Positions 35,081 through 46,855 of a DNA stretch of 64,000 bases are shown here, piece by piece. Position 1 is the stretch's first letter. Each line of letters begins with the position of its first letter. Source of the stretch: Pagrus major (Eukaryota; Chordata; Actinopteri; Spariformes; Sparidae); the NCBI RefSeq assembly GCF_040436345.1, contig NC_133238.1, positions 2,827,267-2,891,266 on the forward strand, read 5' to 3'. A program made the translations under genes and the position numbers. The notes under the pieces were generated by a model that was not told the DNA's origin, ran no database searches, and saw only the letters and a list, made by a program, of their open reading frames with translations.

Positions 35081-36243
35081 CCCTATAACAGATGTATGGT
35101 CATGAAAGCAGAGGAGAAATCCAAGGTATATGGTAAAGGTATTTGAGGTATATGATCTGCTGCCTTCCACTGTTCCCTTTTTCTTTTCTTTTTCTTTGCT
35201 CTGGGGGTGATGGGCTGGGCTCGGAGTAGAGGATAGTTGCTGGGTCAGTTTAGAAGTGTGGGGGTGGAGGAGCTGGTGGGAGGAGGCACAGCTGTCGGAT
35301 CGATCAGAAAACAGGTTCAGCTCATCATAAGGCTCTTGTGCACTTCATACCACTGTCTGATTTCATTAAGTGACATTTGATGCAGGCTATTTCAGATTGA
35401 TGCCATGACAACATAGGTTGTGCTGCCTTACCGCTAAAACATCTCAACATGTTTTTTATAGTTAGAAACTACACTGAGCTCAGGATTGTATGTAAATGTG
35501 TACTGAGGACTCTCTGATTTACAGCTTAATATCCTCTTATCAACCCAGCAGATAGTCTGTTAATGGTTGTGTGTTTTATATGACCGCAGATCAGGTCAGC
35601 TGTGAGAGGGTGTGTTGTGCTACATTCACCTTGTGCTTGAAGGGCATCATGGCTTCACTTAGACACACAGTGATTCCTTTGTCTCTCATGTTCAGTCAGT
35701 TACTCTGGTATACCTTTCAGCAGGTGTTAATATGAGGTCACACAGCACTGTAGGTCTGCTACAGGCAGGCTGAGGCCTGGGATCACTAATTATTACAGTA
35801 TGAGACTGAGAGGAAACTCTCCAATCAATGTCATGAAGTCAAGGTTAGGACTCCATGGTCCCAGCCAGTAAAATGGGAATTTTATTTTTTTCTAATTTCC
35901 TTCAGGCTGTAACGGAGAACTGAAAACCCACGACATAGAAAAAACATGAACATGAAACTTAATTAAAACTGAAAAAAACTAAATGAAATAGACCAATAGA
36001 TCAAGATCTATGATCAGCAGTTTAACTGTCCCTGACCTGTTTTCAAACATTTAGCATTACCTTTAGCATACACCCTCTGTATAGAAGTGTGAGTGTCACC
36101 GCTCCCCCAGTCATTGGAGAGGTTAATGTCCAATCGCGTTGAGTAAATTAGTGCTTAAAAATAGTCTTTGTTTTATCATTATTAGCATATTAGCACTGTG
36201 GATTTACGATTTAAAAACAATATCAAAAAAATCGTTTTTCATT

Positions 36244-36360
36244 TGTTCAACCTGCTGCCGTCTGCCAAAAGATACAGAAGTATCTGCCGCTGTACCACCA
36301 CACTGCAGAGCTGCTTCTTTCCTCAAGCTGTGAGGCTCCTGAAGTACCAGGAATAGTTTA
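36244..36360 (+). pseudogene. LINE ORF2 terminal fragment (sense)
   Basis: A plus-strand frame reads LLPSAKRYRSICRCTTTLQS then CFFPQAVRLLK before a stop. This is the very end of fish LINE ORF2, normally followed by the 3' tail. Related copies are at 20663-20757 (antisense), 21228-21281 (antisense), 59575-59817 and 61396-61470. Confidence 0.65.
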
Positions 36361-36399
36361 TTTTTCTGACTTGATTATTATTTATCATTTATTAATTAT

Positions 36400-39016
36400 T
36401 ACGTCACATACAGTATGTTAAGTAAGGTTTGTGCACAAACCCAACCAAATCTCAACTATTTGATGATGTTAATAACAGTCCAAAAGTCCAATTACATATT
36501 ATTACTAACTTGACTGTGGGGCCCCTCACATACAAAACTGAAGCTTAAGAACCACACCCCCACCATACCATACCCCCTTTACCGTTAATGGACATTTCTA
36601 CTGATTGGTTTAACAAGTTTTCAAAAAGAGTCATCAGACTTATTTGGGGTAGCCTATTTATTTACATGATTCTGTTCAGTAAGCTCGCTGGAACTAGGCT
36701 AAAAAAAAATATGCTAACCATTGAAAACATGCCAAATTCCCAGAGAGGTTTCTTTATGTAGAAGAAAAGAGGTCTGGACTTTACCACTGCAGTCTTCCTG
36801 TGGAAACTTGATATAATTAAAATAACTACAAACAGCTCAAAATGTGCACAGGGAGAAAGCATTCAAAGGTTAAGTTTTAGGGAGAGCTTCAAAGTGCAGA
36901 CAGAGCTAAAAACCTGGCAACAACATAAAGAGGACAACATTTTTGAGATGCTGTCGTTGGTCAACAAACAGCTCCGACACTAAGTGCTGCTAAAACCACA
37001 ATCATCTGACTTTGGGTAAAACAGCAAACAAGCACATTTTCCAAAAAGCTGAACTGTTTCCTGAAAGGGAGACTTTTCTCTCTGAACTGACACTGAGCAC
37101 TGGGCCTTTACCTCAAACAGACAGGTTTCATAACCTCTATAGTGTGAAGCTATATTGCTCCTAGTTCAAAGAGACGTAGTCTGACTCCGTAGATCAGGTT
37201 ATCTTTCCGGCTCAAATATTAACCATCACATGAATTATTGGAAGGAATGAGTGGTAAACTTTGTACTGGGGTAAGCAGCAGCTAAATATGAGTGAGATGT
37301 GGATTAATTTGTAACTAGTGCAAAGTTTCGCAAGAGCATATGTTTCACCACAGCATCAGGAGTGGCCAGTCAGGATGTGTGATCTGCATCGAACAGGTTT
37401 GGAGCTTGGTGACAGCTCAAACAAGAGGGAAAAACAATGAAAGTTTAATAGGGAGGGTGTTTATTACACGGTGGACACCAGCAGCTGGCCGTATTCTATT
37501 CTGCTGTAGGCTGTATGACAGACGCAGAAGCTGTGGGCAGATTACCAGCCTACTATATGTACTGTATAGAACACAAATCCTGGCTTCATTTAGTTTGGTT
37601 TGTCGTTTATTTGAATGTTTATCACACAGGAAAACATACCTCTAGATTCCACTCTGCACACACTTTACTTCCCTTTGTCACATTCTCTTCAAGGCGATTG
37701 TTCCTTTACATCCAATTTATTTTCAAGTACACATATTGATGACAGTGAAGGAGCTGATGAAATGTAAGCAGCCCTATCTAGTTCCCACCTTCACTCTGTC
37801 GTGACATCATATCCTGCCTTCAGGGGATAGGGTGACAGAGTCCAACAAAGGAAAAACATTCACCTGAGTGTCGGCAGCAGGGCGACACAAATGCAGGCAA
37901 ATCAGTAATACAGATAGAAACTTGAAACAGCTCAGACTGTATGGGCTTTAGATCAGGTTCAGTTCTGTGTTTGTATTATAATATTTCTCTGATCATCTCT
38001 GAGAGGCTTAAATGTGCTCATTTATGTATTCAGTACTCGTGTTTAGTATGCAGGCTAGATTACAGCTATGCCACTGAGTAGCTGTTTGGACAGTGTATGC
38101 TTATAAATACTGCCATTCCTCAATGTGTCTACTGCAAAGTGAACTGTTAAAGTCATACTTGCTGAAGAGACACTGTACTTCTTCTCTCAGTAATTTACCA
38201 ATGAGGTATCCCTGAGCAAGATGGTCACATAAATCCTCTTCAGATACTTTTTACCTTTTATTCTGGCTACAAAGACATCAATCAAACTGTGGGGTTGGCA
38301 CAGAAACTTTTTCTTCCTTGAATTTTCTGTAGGTTTTCTGTAGGTTGCGCGCTTTTTCTTAGCGTACTCATCCAGGTTGGTTATGCTGCTTATGCTCAAT
38401 ACTCAGTATTACTTCTTTTGTATTTTGTAACACAGAATACTTCACTTATAAAGCAAGAAAGCACTACAGTACACTACAGTTCGGAGGATAATGTAACAAT
38501 ATGGTCAGTCTTTTAAGGGCAGATACTGGGATACTTCATATAGGTGTATCAGTGGCGGGCCCCTGTGATTGTGCACTTGAATGAAGAGGAGCAAAGGATG
38601 CGTTTCCTGTTAAAACAAGTCATTATGCTGAGGAAGAAGTCCTACTGGAGTTCAGGCTCACAATGAACATTTGGACACTGTTGAGTCAAGCTTCAATCTA
38701 GTATTAATGACACACAGTCACTTTGTTATACTAACCACCAAGATGTGGATTGGAGTTTAACCTCAGTTATGACTATAGTTTAACTGAAATGATTCTTAAA
38801 GTGTGAGATTCCAGACGTTAGGTTTCCGGTTGAACAGGTTAAACGTAACCATGGATTATTTTCAAAACTCTTACACATTAACCAGTGCCTTTGAGAGAGG
38901 ACATTTAAACTTTCCATAATGATCCCTGTCAATTATTGACCTCTGGGGCAATATGGTGTGGCCTTGGATTGCAACTGACAAAAGGACTTCAGACACCACA
39001 TTTGGCAAAGTTAAAG

Positions 39017-39060
<44 letters not shown>

Positions 39061-40900
39061 CTTTGCTTATCTGAAAATATTACCTCTGTTACTACTGTTT
39101 CAGTAATGTGGTCATGTGTACCCTTTACCCACAGTCTGAACTCACACAAGAAGAAACAAATATAGTTCTCATTAACAGAGTTTTGTCATTAACAGAGTTT
39201 TTACTCTTCTGGTAAACCTCTACAGTCCATCTCAGGCATGCACACACAGGCCGAAGATGGGCCTCACTAAACCTCTCAATAACACACATACAGATCCAAA
39301 TTAAGCTGAATTCTCTGTTTCCCTTTTAGACTATAAAGTATGTAAAGGCAGGGACACACATCGACTGTATAATTATATCCGATTAAGAATGTGTTTTGGG
39401 CACGACAACTGATGCGACCAAGTTGGTTTGTGTGTGTTCCAGCCTGGGTCAGATTGGCCTTGACAGATAAAATCAAAAGCTGTCTGATTTTTATAGCGTC
39501 TAATCTTGAGTCTTCAAATCCAGTTGCTGTCTGTCTTTCTCATTTTGAAGATTACACATTCATATTTGCGACTGATGTTGTTTACCTGAAGTTAGCTTCC
39601 TTTTACAAAGAGTTCACTCTCCTCTAGTTCCCTCTGTAGGTTAGCCTCAACGGTCCTAAATGCCTCTCCATGCAGGATCACATCAAACTGCACTTTTTTT
39701 CATCCTTCTTGACCTTTTCAGCACAAATGTCACTGCATATTTCACAAGATGCTGTGTTTGTTTTGATACAAGAGCAGGCGACAGTCGGTTCTTGCAGGAT
39801 TTGCAGGGTTATCTGCCACCAGAACTCCACTGTTACTGATGTTTTAAGATACAGACTCACACCTTATTGGTTTTGGGCTTTTCATTGGATTTGTTGATGA
39901 TAAGAAAAATCTAGAATAATATCAGACTGATGCTGTAAGGGTCCAATTCTTTCTGTAATTTACCAACTCCATCCCTCCGCTCTACACTCCTGCTCAAACG
40001 CCATGCACCAATATCCCACAACAAAACATACTATGGCATTCCTGTCAGTGTTTCACCTATAAACAACGGCACAGTACACTGCAGAGTGCACGGTATGGTC
40101 AAGGTCAGGAGCTTTGTCTGTGGACACAGATACATGTCTGAAACATGATCCTGTTGTATTCTGTCTATATTCTCAACTATAGCTATCTACTGTACTTGTG
40201 CATTAAATAAAATTAACTTGTAAGTATGGTGTGACCAATATATATATGCTAACCAAGAATGGCTAACCATGTTCTGTACTCATCTGTGCAATGACACATT
40301 CATGTGTGACAAAATGGTCATTATGGTTACACCAATATGACATGAACACAGCATTAAGATATAGACATGAGATTTATATCATCTCACTCTCAACAAGACA
40401 GAGAATACTTTTTACTATTTCTTCAATAATAAATACATTTTAAGTATACTTTTAAATTTAAAGTAATGTAGAGACAGTAGTATAATGTGTTGTTCAAGCA
40501 CCAGTGATCAGGGTCAACTCTTTCATTCATCTGTGAAAATGAAAGGAAGCCAACAGGAAATAGAATGTTATAACCCACACATCTTGAATTAATTAGTAAT
40601 TAACCTCTTTGACCCTCCCAGGCACATCAGTGAGATTTATAACCTAATGTAAAGTTGTGTTCAAACGCACCTAAATTAAGAGGAGTTATGTCATTAATTC
40701 ATGCATGTGCCATAGGGCATCACAAAGCCTTCTGGGCTGCGTCTGCATATCAGTGCTCAACTCAACCAGCGACAAGCTTCTGCTTTACATGTTCTGTGCA
40801 CTCTCTGGGCTAGTTTCCCTAAATGTTAATGTGGAAATTGGACAACTTTGATGTTTTTGCTTCTTTACAACTACTTCTTTACTAAAGAAATAAAGAAAAT
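36400..40900. other. Intergenic, microsatellites only
   Basis: No exon or conserved frame was recognised on either strand. There is a GA microsatellite at 39019-39059. A Lys-rich minus-strand frame at 38187-38399 has no identifiable family. Confidence 0.4.
39019..39059. repeat. (GA)n microsatellite
   Basis: An uninterrupted GA run of about 41 bp. Confidence 0.9.
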
Positions 40901-40919
40901 AATGGGCTTTAGAAAACGA

Positions 40920-41460
40920 TGAGTAATGTAATCTAAATGTATTACTTATAAGTAATTCCTAGGCTGTCGAATACCAACGTTTTGTCACGTCCAACAGTGT
41001 CTCACACAGACCCACAAGGTGCCCTTTAGCATCTGCATGGGACGCACCAAGCTGAAACCAAAGTAAACAGTGACTTATTTCAACTTGCATACATAAGTTA
41101 TAGAATCTTAATGTACGTGACATGTGTAAGCAAACGTAACTTAACTTAATTTCACTTAACGTAACGTGCTTACTTTAGACACCATTCCATAATTTTCTCC
41201 AAAACCTAACCAAATTGTTCTGGTGCCTAAACATAGCCAAACTGCGACAATTTCACCGTTAAACCATTTCATGAAAAGGCTTTCTGACAAGAAAAGGCTT
41301 TCTAGCTGTCTCATACAGACGCACATGGTTTAGCATCTGTATGAGACAGAGAGAAACACAGAGGGGCTCGGCAACACTCTCGTTATTTGACGACCTGGGA
41401 ATAAGAACAAGTTGGGCTCTGGGGAGGACAATGTAATGACCTACTGGTTCTGACCTGGCC
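40920..41460. repeat. Dispersed repeat with CCTAACCAAA-type units
   Basis: The stretch contains CTCACACAGACCCACAAGGTG...TTTAGCATCTGCATGGGAC and a second version CTCATACAGACGCACATGGTTTAGCATCTGTATGAGAC, about 330 bp apart. Between them, AACCTAACCAAATTGTTCTGGTGCCTAAACATAGCC is a block widely dispersed in perciform genomes. It is probably one transposon with partially repeated interior. Confidence 0.45.
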
Positions 41461-41469
41461 AATTATACT

Positions 41470-42090
41470 TAGTTGGTCATTTTTGAATCAAAAGAAAGAA
41501 AAAAATCACAGCACATTTATAAAATGTAACAACTTATTATTACCTCATCTTTCACCAAACTGTTGCTCCAACTGTAGGCTATCCCATAATATTACAATAT
41601 TTATCAAAATAGAAAACCAACAAAATAAATTCACCAGTTCCCAGATTGCCAGTTCTATAACTTTACATCTGTTCTCATACATGTGTGTTTCAGTGTGTAC
41701 TGTACTAGTAATGCACAAGAGTTACACTGTCACAAACACTGACAAATGAAAAGCGGCTGGCCCAGCCGGCACAAACACGCATTCCCAGTGAACATATAAC
41801 TCGTGCTCTTAAAGGTGCAGGCAGCAAACGTCAGTCTTCAAAGGGACAATGTAGAACTAATCAGTGTTTACATGACCACAATAGTGAACAAACCTGTATC
41901 TGTGGAGGAATGGGTACTGCTGTACCTACTGCTCAGAAGAAAGAGAAAAAGATATAGACGGGGAGAGAAGAGAAGATGAAGTCAACCTGTCAACGCAGTA
42001 AAAAAGGATTTGGAAATAATGGGTGTCAGAGTGCAGCGGTGGCATTGTCGCTGTTCTGTCTGAAAGGCCTGTTGCTGACATTCCCATTAG
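41470..42090. other. Intergenic, nothing recognised
   Basis: No supported feature. Confidence 0.4.
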
Positions 42091-42099
42091 CCACAGCTG

Positions 42100-42310
42100 T
42101 ACTTTGTGTTTATTACTAAATGCCAGCTCGCTAACACAGTAAACAAAGACGTGTACGTAGTAAACAATAAACCAGCTAAAGATCAGTGTGTTAGCGTTGT
42201 CATTGTGTGTATGCTAGCATGTTGACATTAGCAACTCATTTTCCAGAATGTCTTTCAGGGTTACTGCATGAATCGTGCTAAATGGGCTAAAGCATGCAAA
42301 ATCATCCATC
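42100..42310. repeat. 'GCTAGCATGTTGACATTAGC' dispersed repeat
   Basis: AATGCCAGCTCGCTAACACAG, then GTTAGCGTTGTCATTGTGTG and ATGCTAGCATGTTGACATTAGC followed by GTGCTAAATGGGCTAAAGCATGC, matches the arrangement of a common fish repeat rich in GCTAAC/GTTAGC motifs. Confidence 0.5.
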
Positions 42311-42319
42311 CTTTAAAGT

Positions 42320-45300
42320 CGGCTCTCACAGCCAATGTCCAGTTGCAACCATGAAGAAGACACTGCAGAATACTGCCACTGAGATGAGATTGGGTTGGTG
42401 TGTCCTCATGATGATCATGAAACAGCTTCAACCCAGTTTCATCAGTGTTAGAGGCCTACGTCACTGAATACCACTGAGGTCAGACTGGTGAAAATGTTGG
42501 AGAGGCCTAATCAGATATATAAACGTTATTATGTGTAAATGGTAGCATGCGACCTGTGCAGGCCTCACACAGGAAGATTCACTTTCACCTTGAGTCCACC
42601 CTCCTCCACACACCCTTACGCAGTATAGCCTACATGTTTATTGTGTACACAAGCTGACAAAAGGCAGCAGTTGTCTAGGTGTGGTCGCTGTCAGACGTGG
42701 CTGTATCATTAGAAAAATAGTAGGCTTTAGCTCACTGGCTGCTCCACAAACCCTGCCTCTGTGATTCCAGCCTGATGGTTACCTTCACATTAGTGCCATC
42801 ATATAAACACAGGAAATGAGCATTGTAGTCGTGCAAATTATGACCAATTTTGGATCACGACAAGTATACAGTAGCAGCATGGTTCTCAGCAATTATCAGA
42901 GCTTGTCTCATCATGTTTGGGCAGCAGGTAGGCTGCTACTGTGACTGAGATACCGTTTTTACACCAAAATTAGTGTGTATATGCAGCTTAAATACAGGTA
43001 AATCTGCTTAAAATAGGCAATTGACTTCTTTCTCATAGCCAGTAGGTGAGGTTGCCCGTCCTGGAGGTCTTTTTCCATCTCTTTCAATGTCAACTCGGAC
43101 TGAACCATGTTCTGCTTGAATAGAGATGGGTGGAAAAGTGTTTACATGCCAGTGTTGCATTAGAAATGTGCATTATCGCATTGCACTGGACAAGGGTCAA
43201 AAATGTTATCACAGCCAATCAGAGCAACAAACGCCAGATGTAAGTTGGAGTTAGTGTCTTTGTCCAGTGTGAAAGAGGTATTGCAGCTATTGTAGCACTC
43301 CACCAACCTGCCACTGCCACTCTGAGCAAAGTAAGAGTGAATGAATACATAAATTCAATTATGACTCCACTCCAACTGTCTTGGAGGCTGCCCTGGCAAC
43401 CGTAGCAGCCAGTTGGCTGACATGGGAGGCTTGTCAACTGATTAAGTTGACCTGTGCACACATTCTCTAAAAGCTGGCCAATATGTTCCCTCTGTCTCTC
43501 CCTACAGCTGGAATCCACCTGCACGTTGTCTTTTGGTTTGTCAAATGGTTTGAGTTGACTTTAGTTAAAACAAATGACTCTTGTTTTAAACTGACAATAG
43601 ACAAGTTTTCTGCTTCAACGAATTATTATGAAGTAGATATTGATTGCACACTGTAATGGATGTGGAATCATCAACATTCACATTGGTTTCCCTATAAACC
43701 TCAGGAGAAGGAAGGTTAACTGGAGATCCATCTCTGTTACAGATCAAGTGATTGAACAAACTCGCTTTTTGTCCTGTTTGTTGTTGTTTTTTTGACTCGA
43801 AAATTGAAAGAATTCAGTTGTCTTTGTAGTGCCGACATTTTGTAGGAACTATAATGATGCATGGATTGTGTTTGTCTTCAGTGTATCAATCACCACATTT
43901 ATCTTGAAATATTCACTGATCTGTGTAGCAGCTGGATTTTCCAACAGTTGAAGGATAAATCTGGTGTTGGTTTATATTTTCCTTTTTGCCAACAAATCTC
44001 ATGAAAAGACCAAAACCATCTTTGTGTTAGTCTGTCTCTCCATACTTTCAAACTTCCCTCCCATGTCTGTGGCTCTCAGGTCCAAGCCCATTGGTTACGA
44101 CTTACGACATAAATCCTTAAAAACGGGTCTAAATCAGCTGGTCAGTGTACTTTTGAACAAATGTGACTCAAACTGGAGGAAATAATAGATTTGTTGGGGA
44201 GTACTTTACATTTGGTGCTCTAACTAGTATTTGGAGCAGAGCAGTGTATGTGCAATTGAGTCAGAGTGGTGAAATGAAGGACCATATCACCCAGTGCAAC
44301 AATATAATTGGTGTGTTTTTAACAACAGTGGAGCTCTATGCTTTGGATACACACATACTTGTTAGGATACATTCATTGTTGCTTTGAGTCCCAAGGCAAA
44401 ATTGTTTACAGATGATGATGATCCAACAAGCGCTTTTTTCGAATCCTGATTCAAAAGTTCTTTGACTACTTTGAGTTAAGATTTAGGTTGAGGTCCATGA
44501 GTATCGTTCATTAACTTCTGCCTCAGTTGCTTTATGTAAATGTTTATTTACTTAACAAAAGGGTTTAGGGTTAGGAGTTTAAAGTAGCTCAAGACTTGTG
44601 GAAAGGTGGGACATCATTGTGAGCAGGAAGTCCAGTCAGTCCTTTCTCCATGATGGCGTTACAAAGAGCTGGACAACATCAGCGATTTGACCCCTCTAGT
44701 CCTTGAGGTGATATTTGAAGGTCAACACGCCCATGTGCATAATCCCGACCAATCACACCTACACACACATGTTTATATTCAAACAAATGTATACTGCTCA
44801 AGAAACCCAGATGGCAGCACATTGCTGAGCAATTTCACACATGCATGCATGAACACACACATTACACACAGCTCACACAGACAGACAAGAATGTGAAGTT
44901 GAAGGATGTACATTCATGTGTATAGTCACTCGTGTGTGTGCGTGTGTGTGTGTGTATTGGGTGGGTGAGGGGCACATTCTACTCATTTCTTGCAAATCCA
45001 ATTTTCATTTTGAAATTAATTCGGATAAAACATTTAAAAGGATCTTTTTCTATGAGGTAAGACAATAAATGAATAAATAGCCTCAAGCTCAGATAGAAGA
45101 TGGGGTCATCGTGTGGCCCCTATGACTGGCAGCAGAAACGCCCTTGAAGCCGGCTTTAGAGAGGGGTTTAGATGTAGAAGTCAGGATATATATACGGGTT
45201 TCAACTATGTGTATACTTGGCAATGCTGTGTAACTAGAGCTTATTATCCCTGTGGTGTGAGGGGGTGTCTGTAGGGAGGGGTCGGCTGCACACAACAACA

Positions 45301-46360
45301 CAGGACACCCACCAAGTTAAACTGGGAACAGATACACAGGCCTCAGCTAAATGAACTCCATTCTGTTAGTGAAGGGGATAAAATGACTATTGTTTGTCCC
45401 ATAATGAGTGCTTTAGAGCAACAGACTTCATTCAGAATTGTAGGTTGGTGCACTGTAATCTGGCACTCTGCGTGTGCCTTGTTGTAATTGTTGGCATGCA
45501 GTGACTTAACCTGAACAGTCATGCTGAATTACAAGTCTTAAGCTACACATGGACAACCATTAGACCTGTAAAGGTTTTGATTCACACTTGAACTTATTCT
45601 CAACAGACCAACCCAAGAAAGATATTAACCAATAGGATGATACTTTGCTTTTGGCAACAGAAAACTGGCAAGGATTCAGCTGGGACAGTATCAACAACAA
45701 CCTGCTGTATGCTGAAGTTTGTAAGATAAGGACAAATCTGGACTCGCATTCAAAACCTGCCATCCAGCTTGAACTTTAATGGCACAGAAGTCCAAAGTTA
45801 GGTTTGACCCGTGTGTATGGCAGTGTTGTTAAAAGGCTGAAACCTCCTTGTCTCACTGCTCTCCTGGAAAAACCTTTCACTGACAAATACCAGCTCCACA
45901 GTCATTCACTGAGGGTCTGACTGGCTTATTGTCCCTGTGTAGTCTGTGACACTTTACAAACCCATGAGACAGATGCATCTCCTGGAATATCTCAGACGGG
46001 TTTCACCGTACTTATCTGCACTCACTATTCATGACAAGCGGCTGATGGACGACTTGAATAGGGGTGCTGTTGGAGGAGGGGGGGGGGGGGGCAGAGGGTT
46101 AAGTGGTTCTGGCGGACTACATAAATATTTACTGTGTGTGAGCTGTTGAGCAGTTTTCTAGTAGAAACTCCCGACAGACACAACAGATCCATTAACCTGC
46201 AATGAAACTGATCTATGACACCCAGGGGTGTTGTTGTTTATAGGTTAGTGATTTAATGAATTGTTCTTTTGTTTGCCAAACTTTGCATGGTGCACCACAA
46301 CACTGCAATGTCATATAGTATGTGGCATGCGTGGTTTTTGAAGGTGAGGTACACAATGCA
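42320..46360. other. Intergenic, nothing recognised apart from simple repeats
   Basis: There is a GT microsatellite near 44934-44955 and a run of 14 G at 46078-46091. Open frames are short and unrelated to known families. Confidence 0.4.
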
Positions 46361-46366
46361 CAAAGA

Positions 46367-46420
<54 letters not shown>

Positions 46421-46440
46421 TGATAGATTGATTGATTGAT
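46367..46440. repeat. (GATA)n microsatellite, about 74 bp
   Basis: A GATA/ATAG tetranucleotide run passes into ATTG units at its right edge, about 420 bp upstream of the atp1b1 start codon. Confidence 0.9.
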
Positions 46441-46649
46441 ATGTTTATTACAACTTCTGACCCACCCTGCAATTTGCAGTGGCTGATGATTAGTTCAAAC
46501 TAATAAACCTAATACCTGAAGACAGTAAATAACTTTCTACCTGCACACACATATCTGCAAAGCTCAGCCCAGATAGTGCTAAATGTCTGCATCTATAGGT
46601 TTTCTGTCTGTCTACCGGACGTCAGAGTTACGCACGGCATCTCCGCTCC

Positions 46650-46855
46650 CTAATTGGCCGGCGGTGTTCCACCCTCCTCCTAGGTAACTTGTCAAGAGTT
46701 TTTCGGGCGGAGCCGAGGATGAACGGTTTATATTGGGGAGCCTTCCAGCGGACGGAGCTGGGTTCCTCTGCGACGGGTCGGCACTTGGTTAGCAAACGGA
46801 GGGAGTCCGCCGAGTACAGCGAGTAAAGGAGCACCTTTACGGGACATAAATCAAA
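46650..46855 (+). promoter_or_regulatory. atp1b1 core promoter and 5' UTR
   Basis: Ordered elements lie upstream of the start codon: an inverted CCAAT box (ATTGG, 46653-46657), a GC box (GGGCGGAGCC, 46705-46714) and a TATA-like TTTATATTG (46727-46735). A start of transcription about 30 bp further on would give a roughly 100-nt leader. The interval and the following 600 bp are CpG-rich, unlike the flanking DNA. Confidence 0.6.

Noticed and set aside
38187-38399. Lys/Arg-rich minus-strand frame.
   Set aside because: No family resemblance, no splice sites that extend it, and AT-rich composition makes such frames expected by chance.
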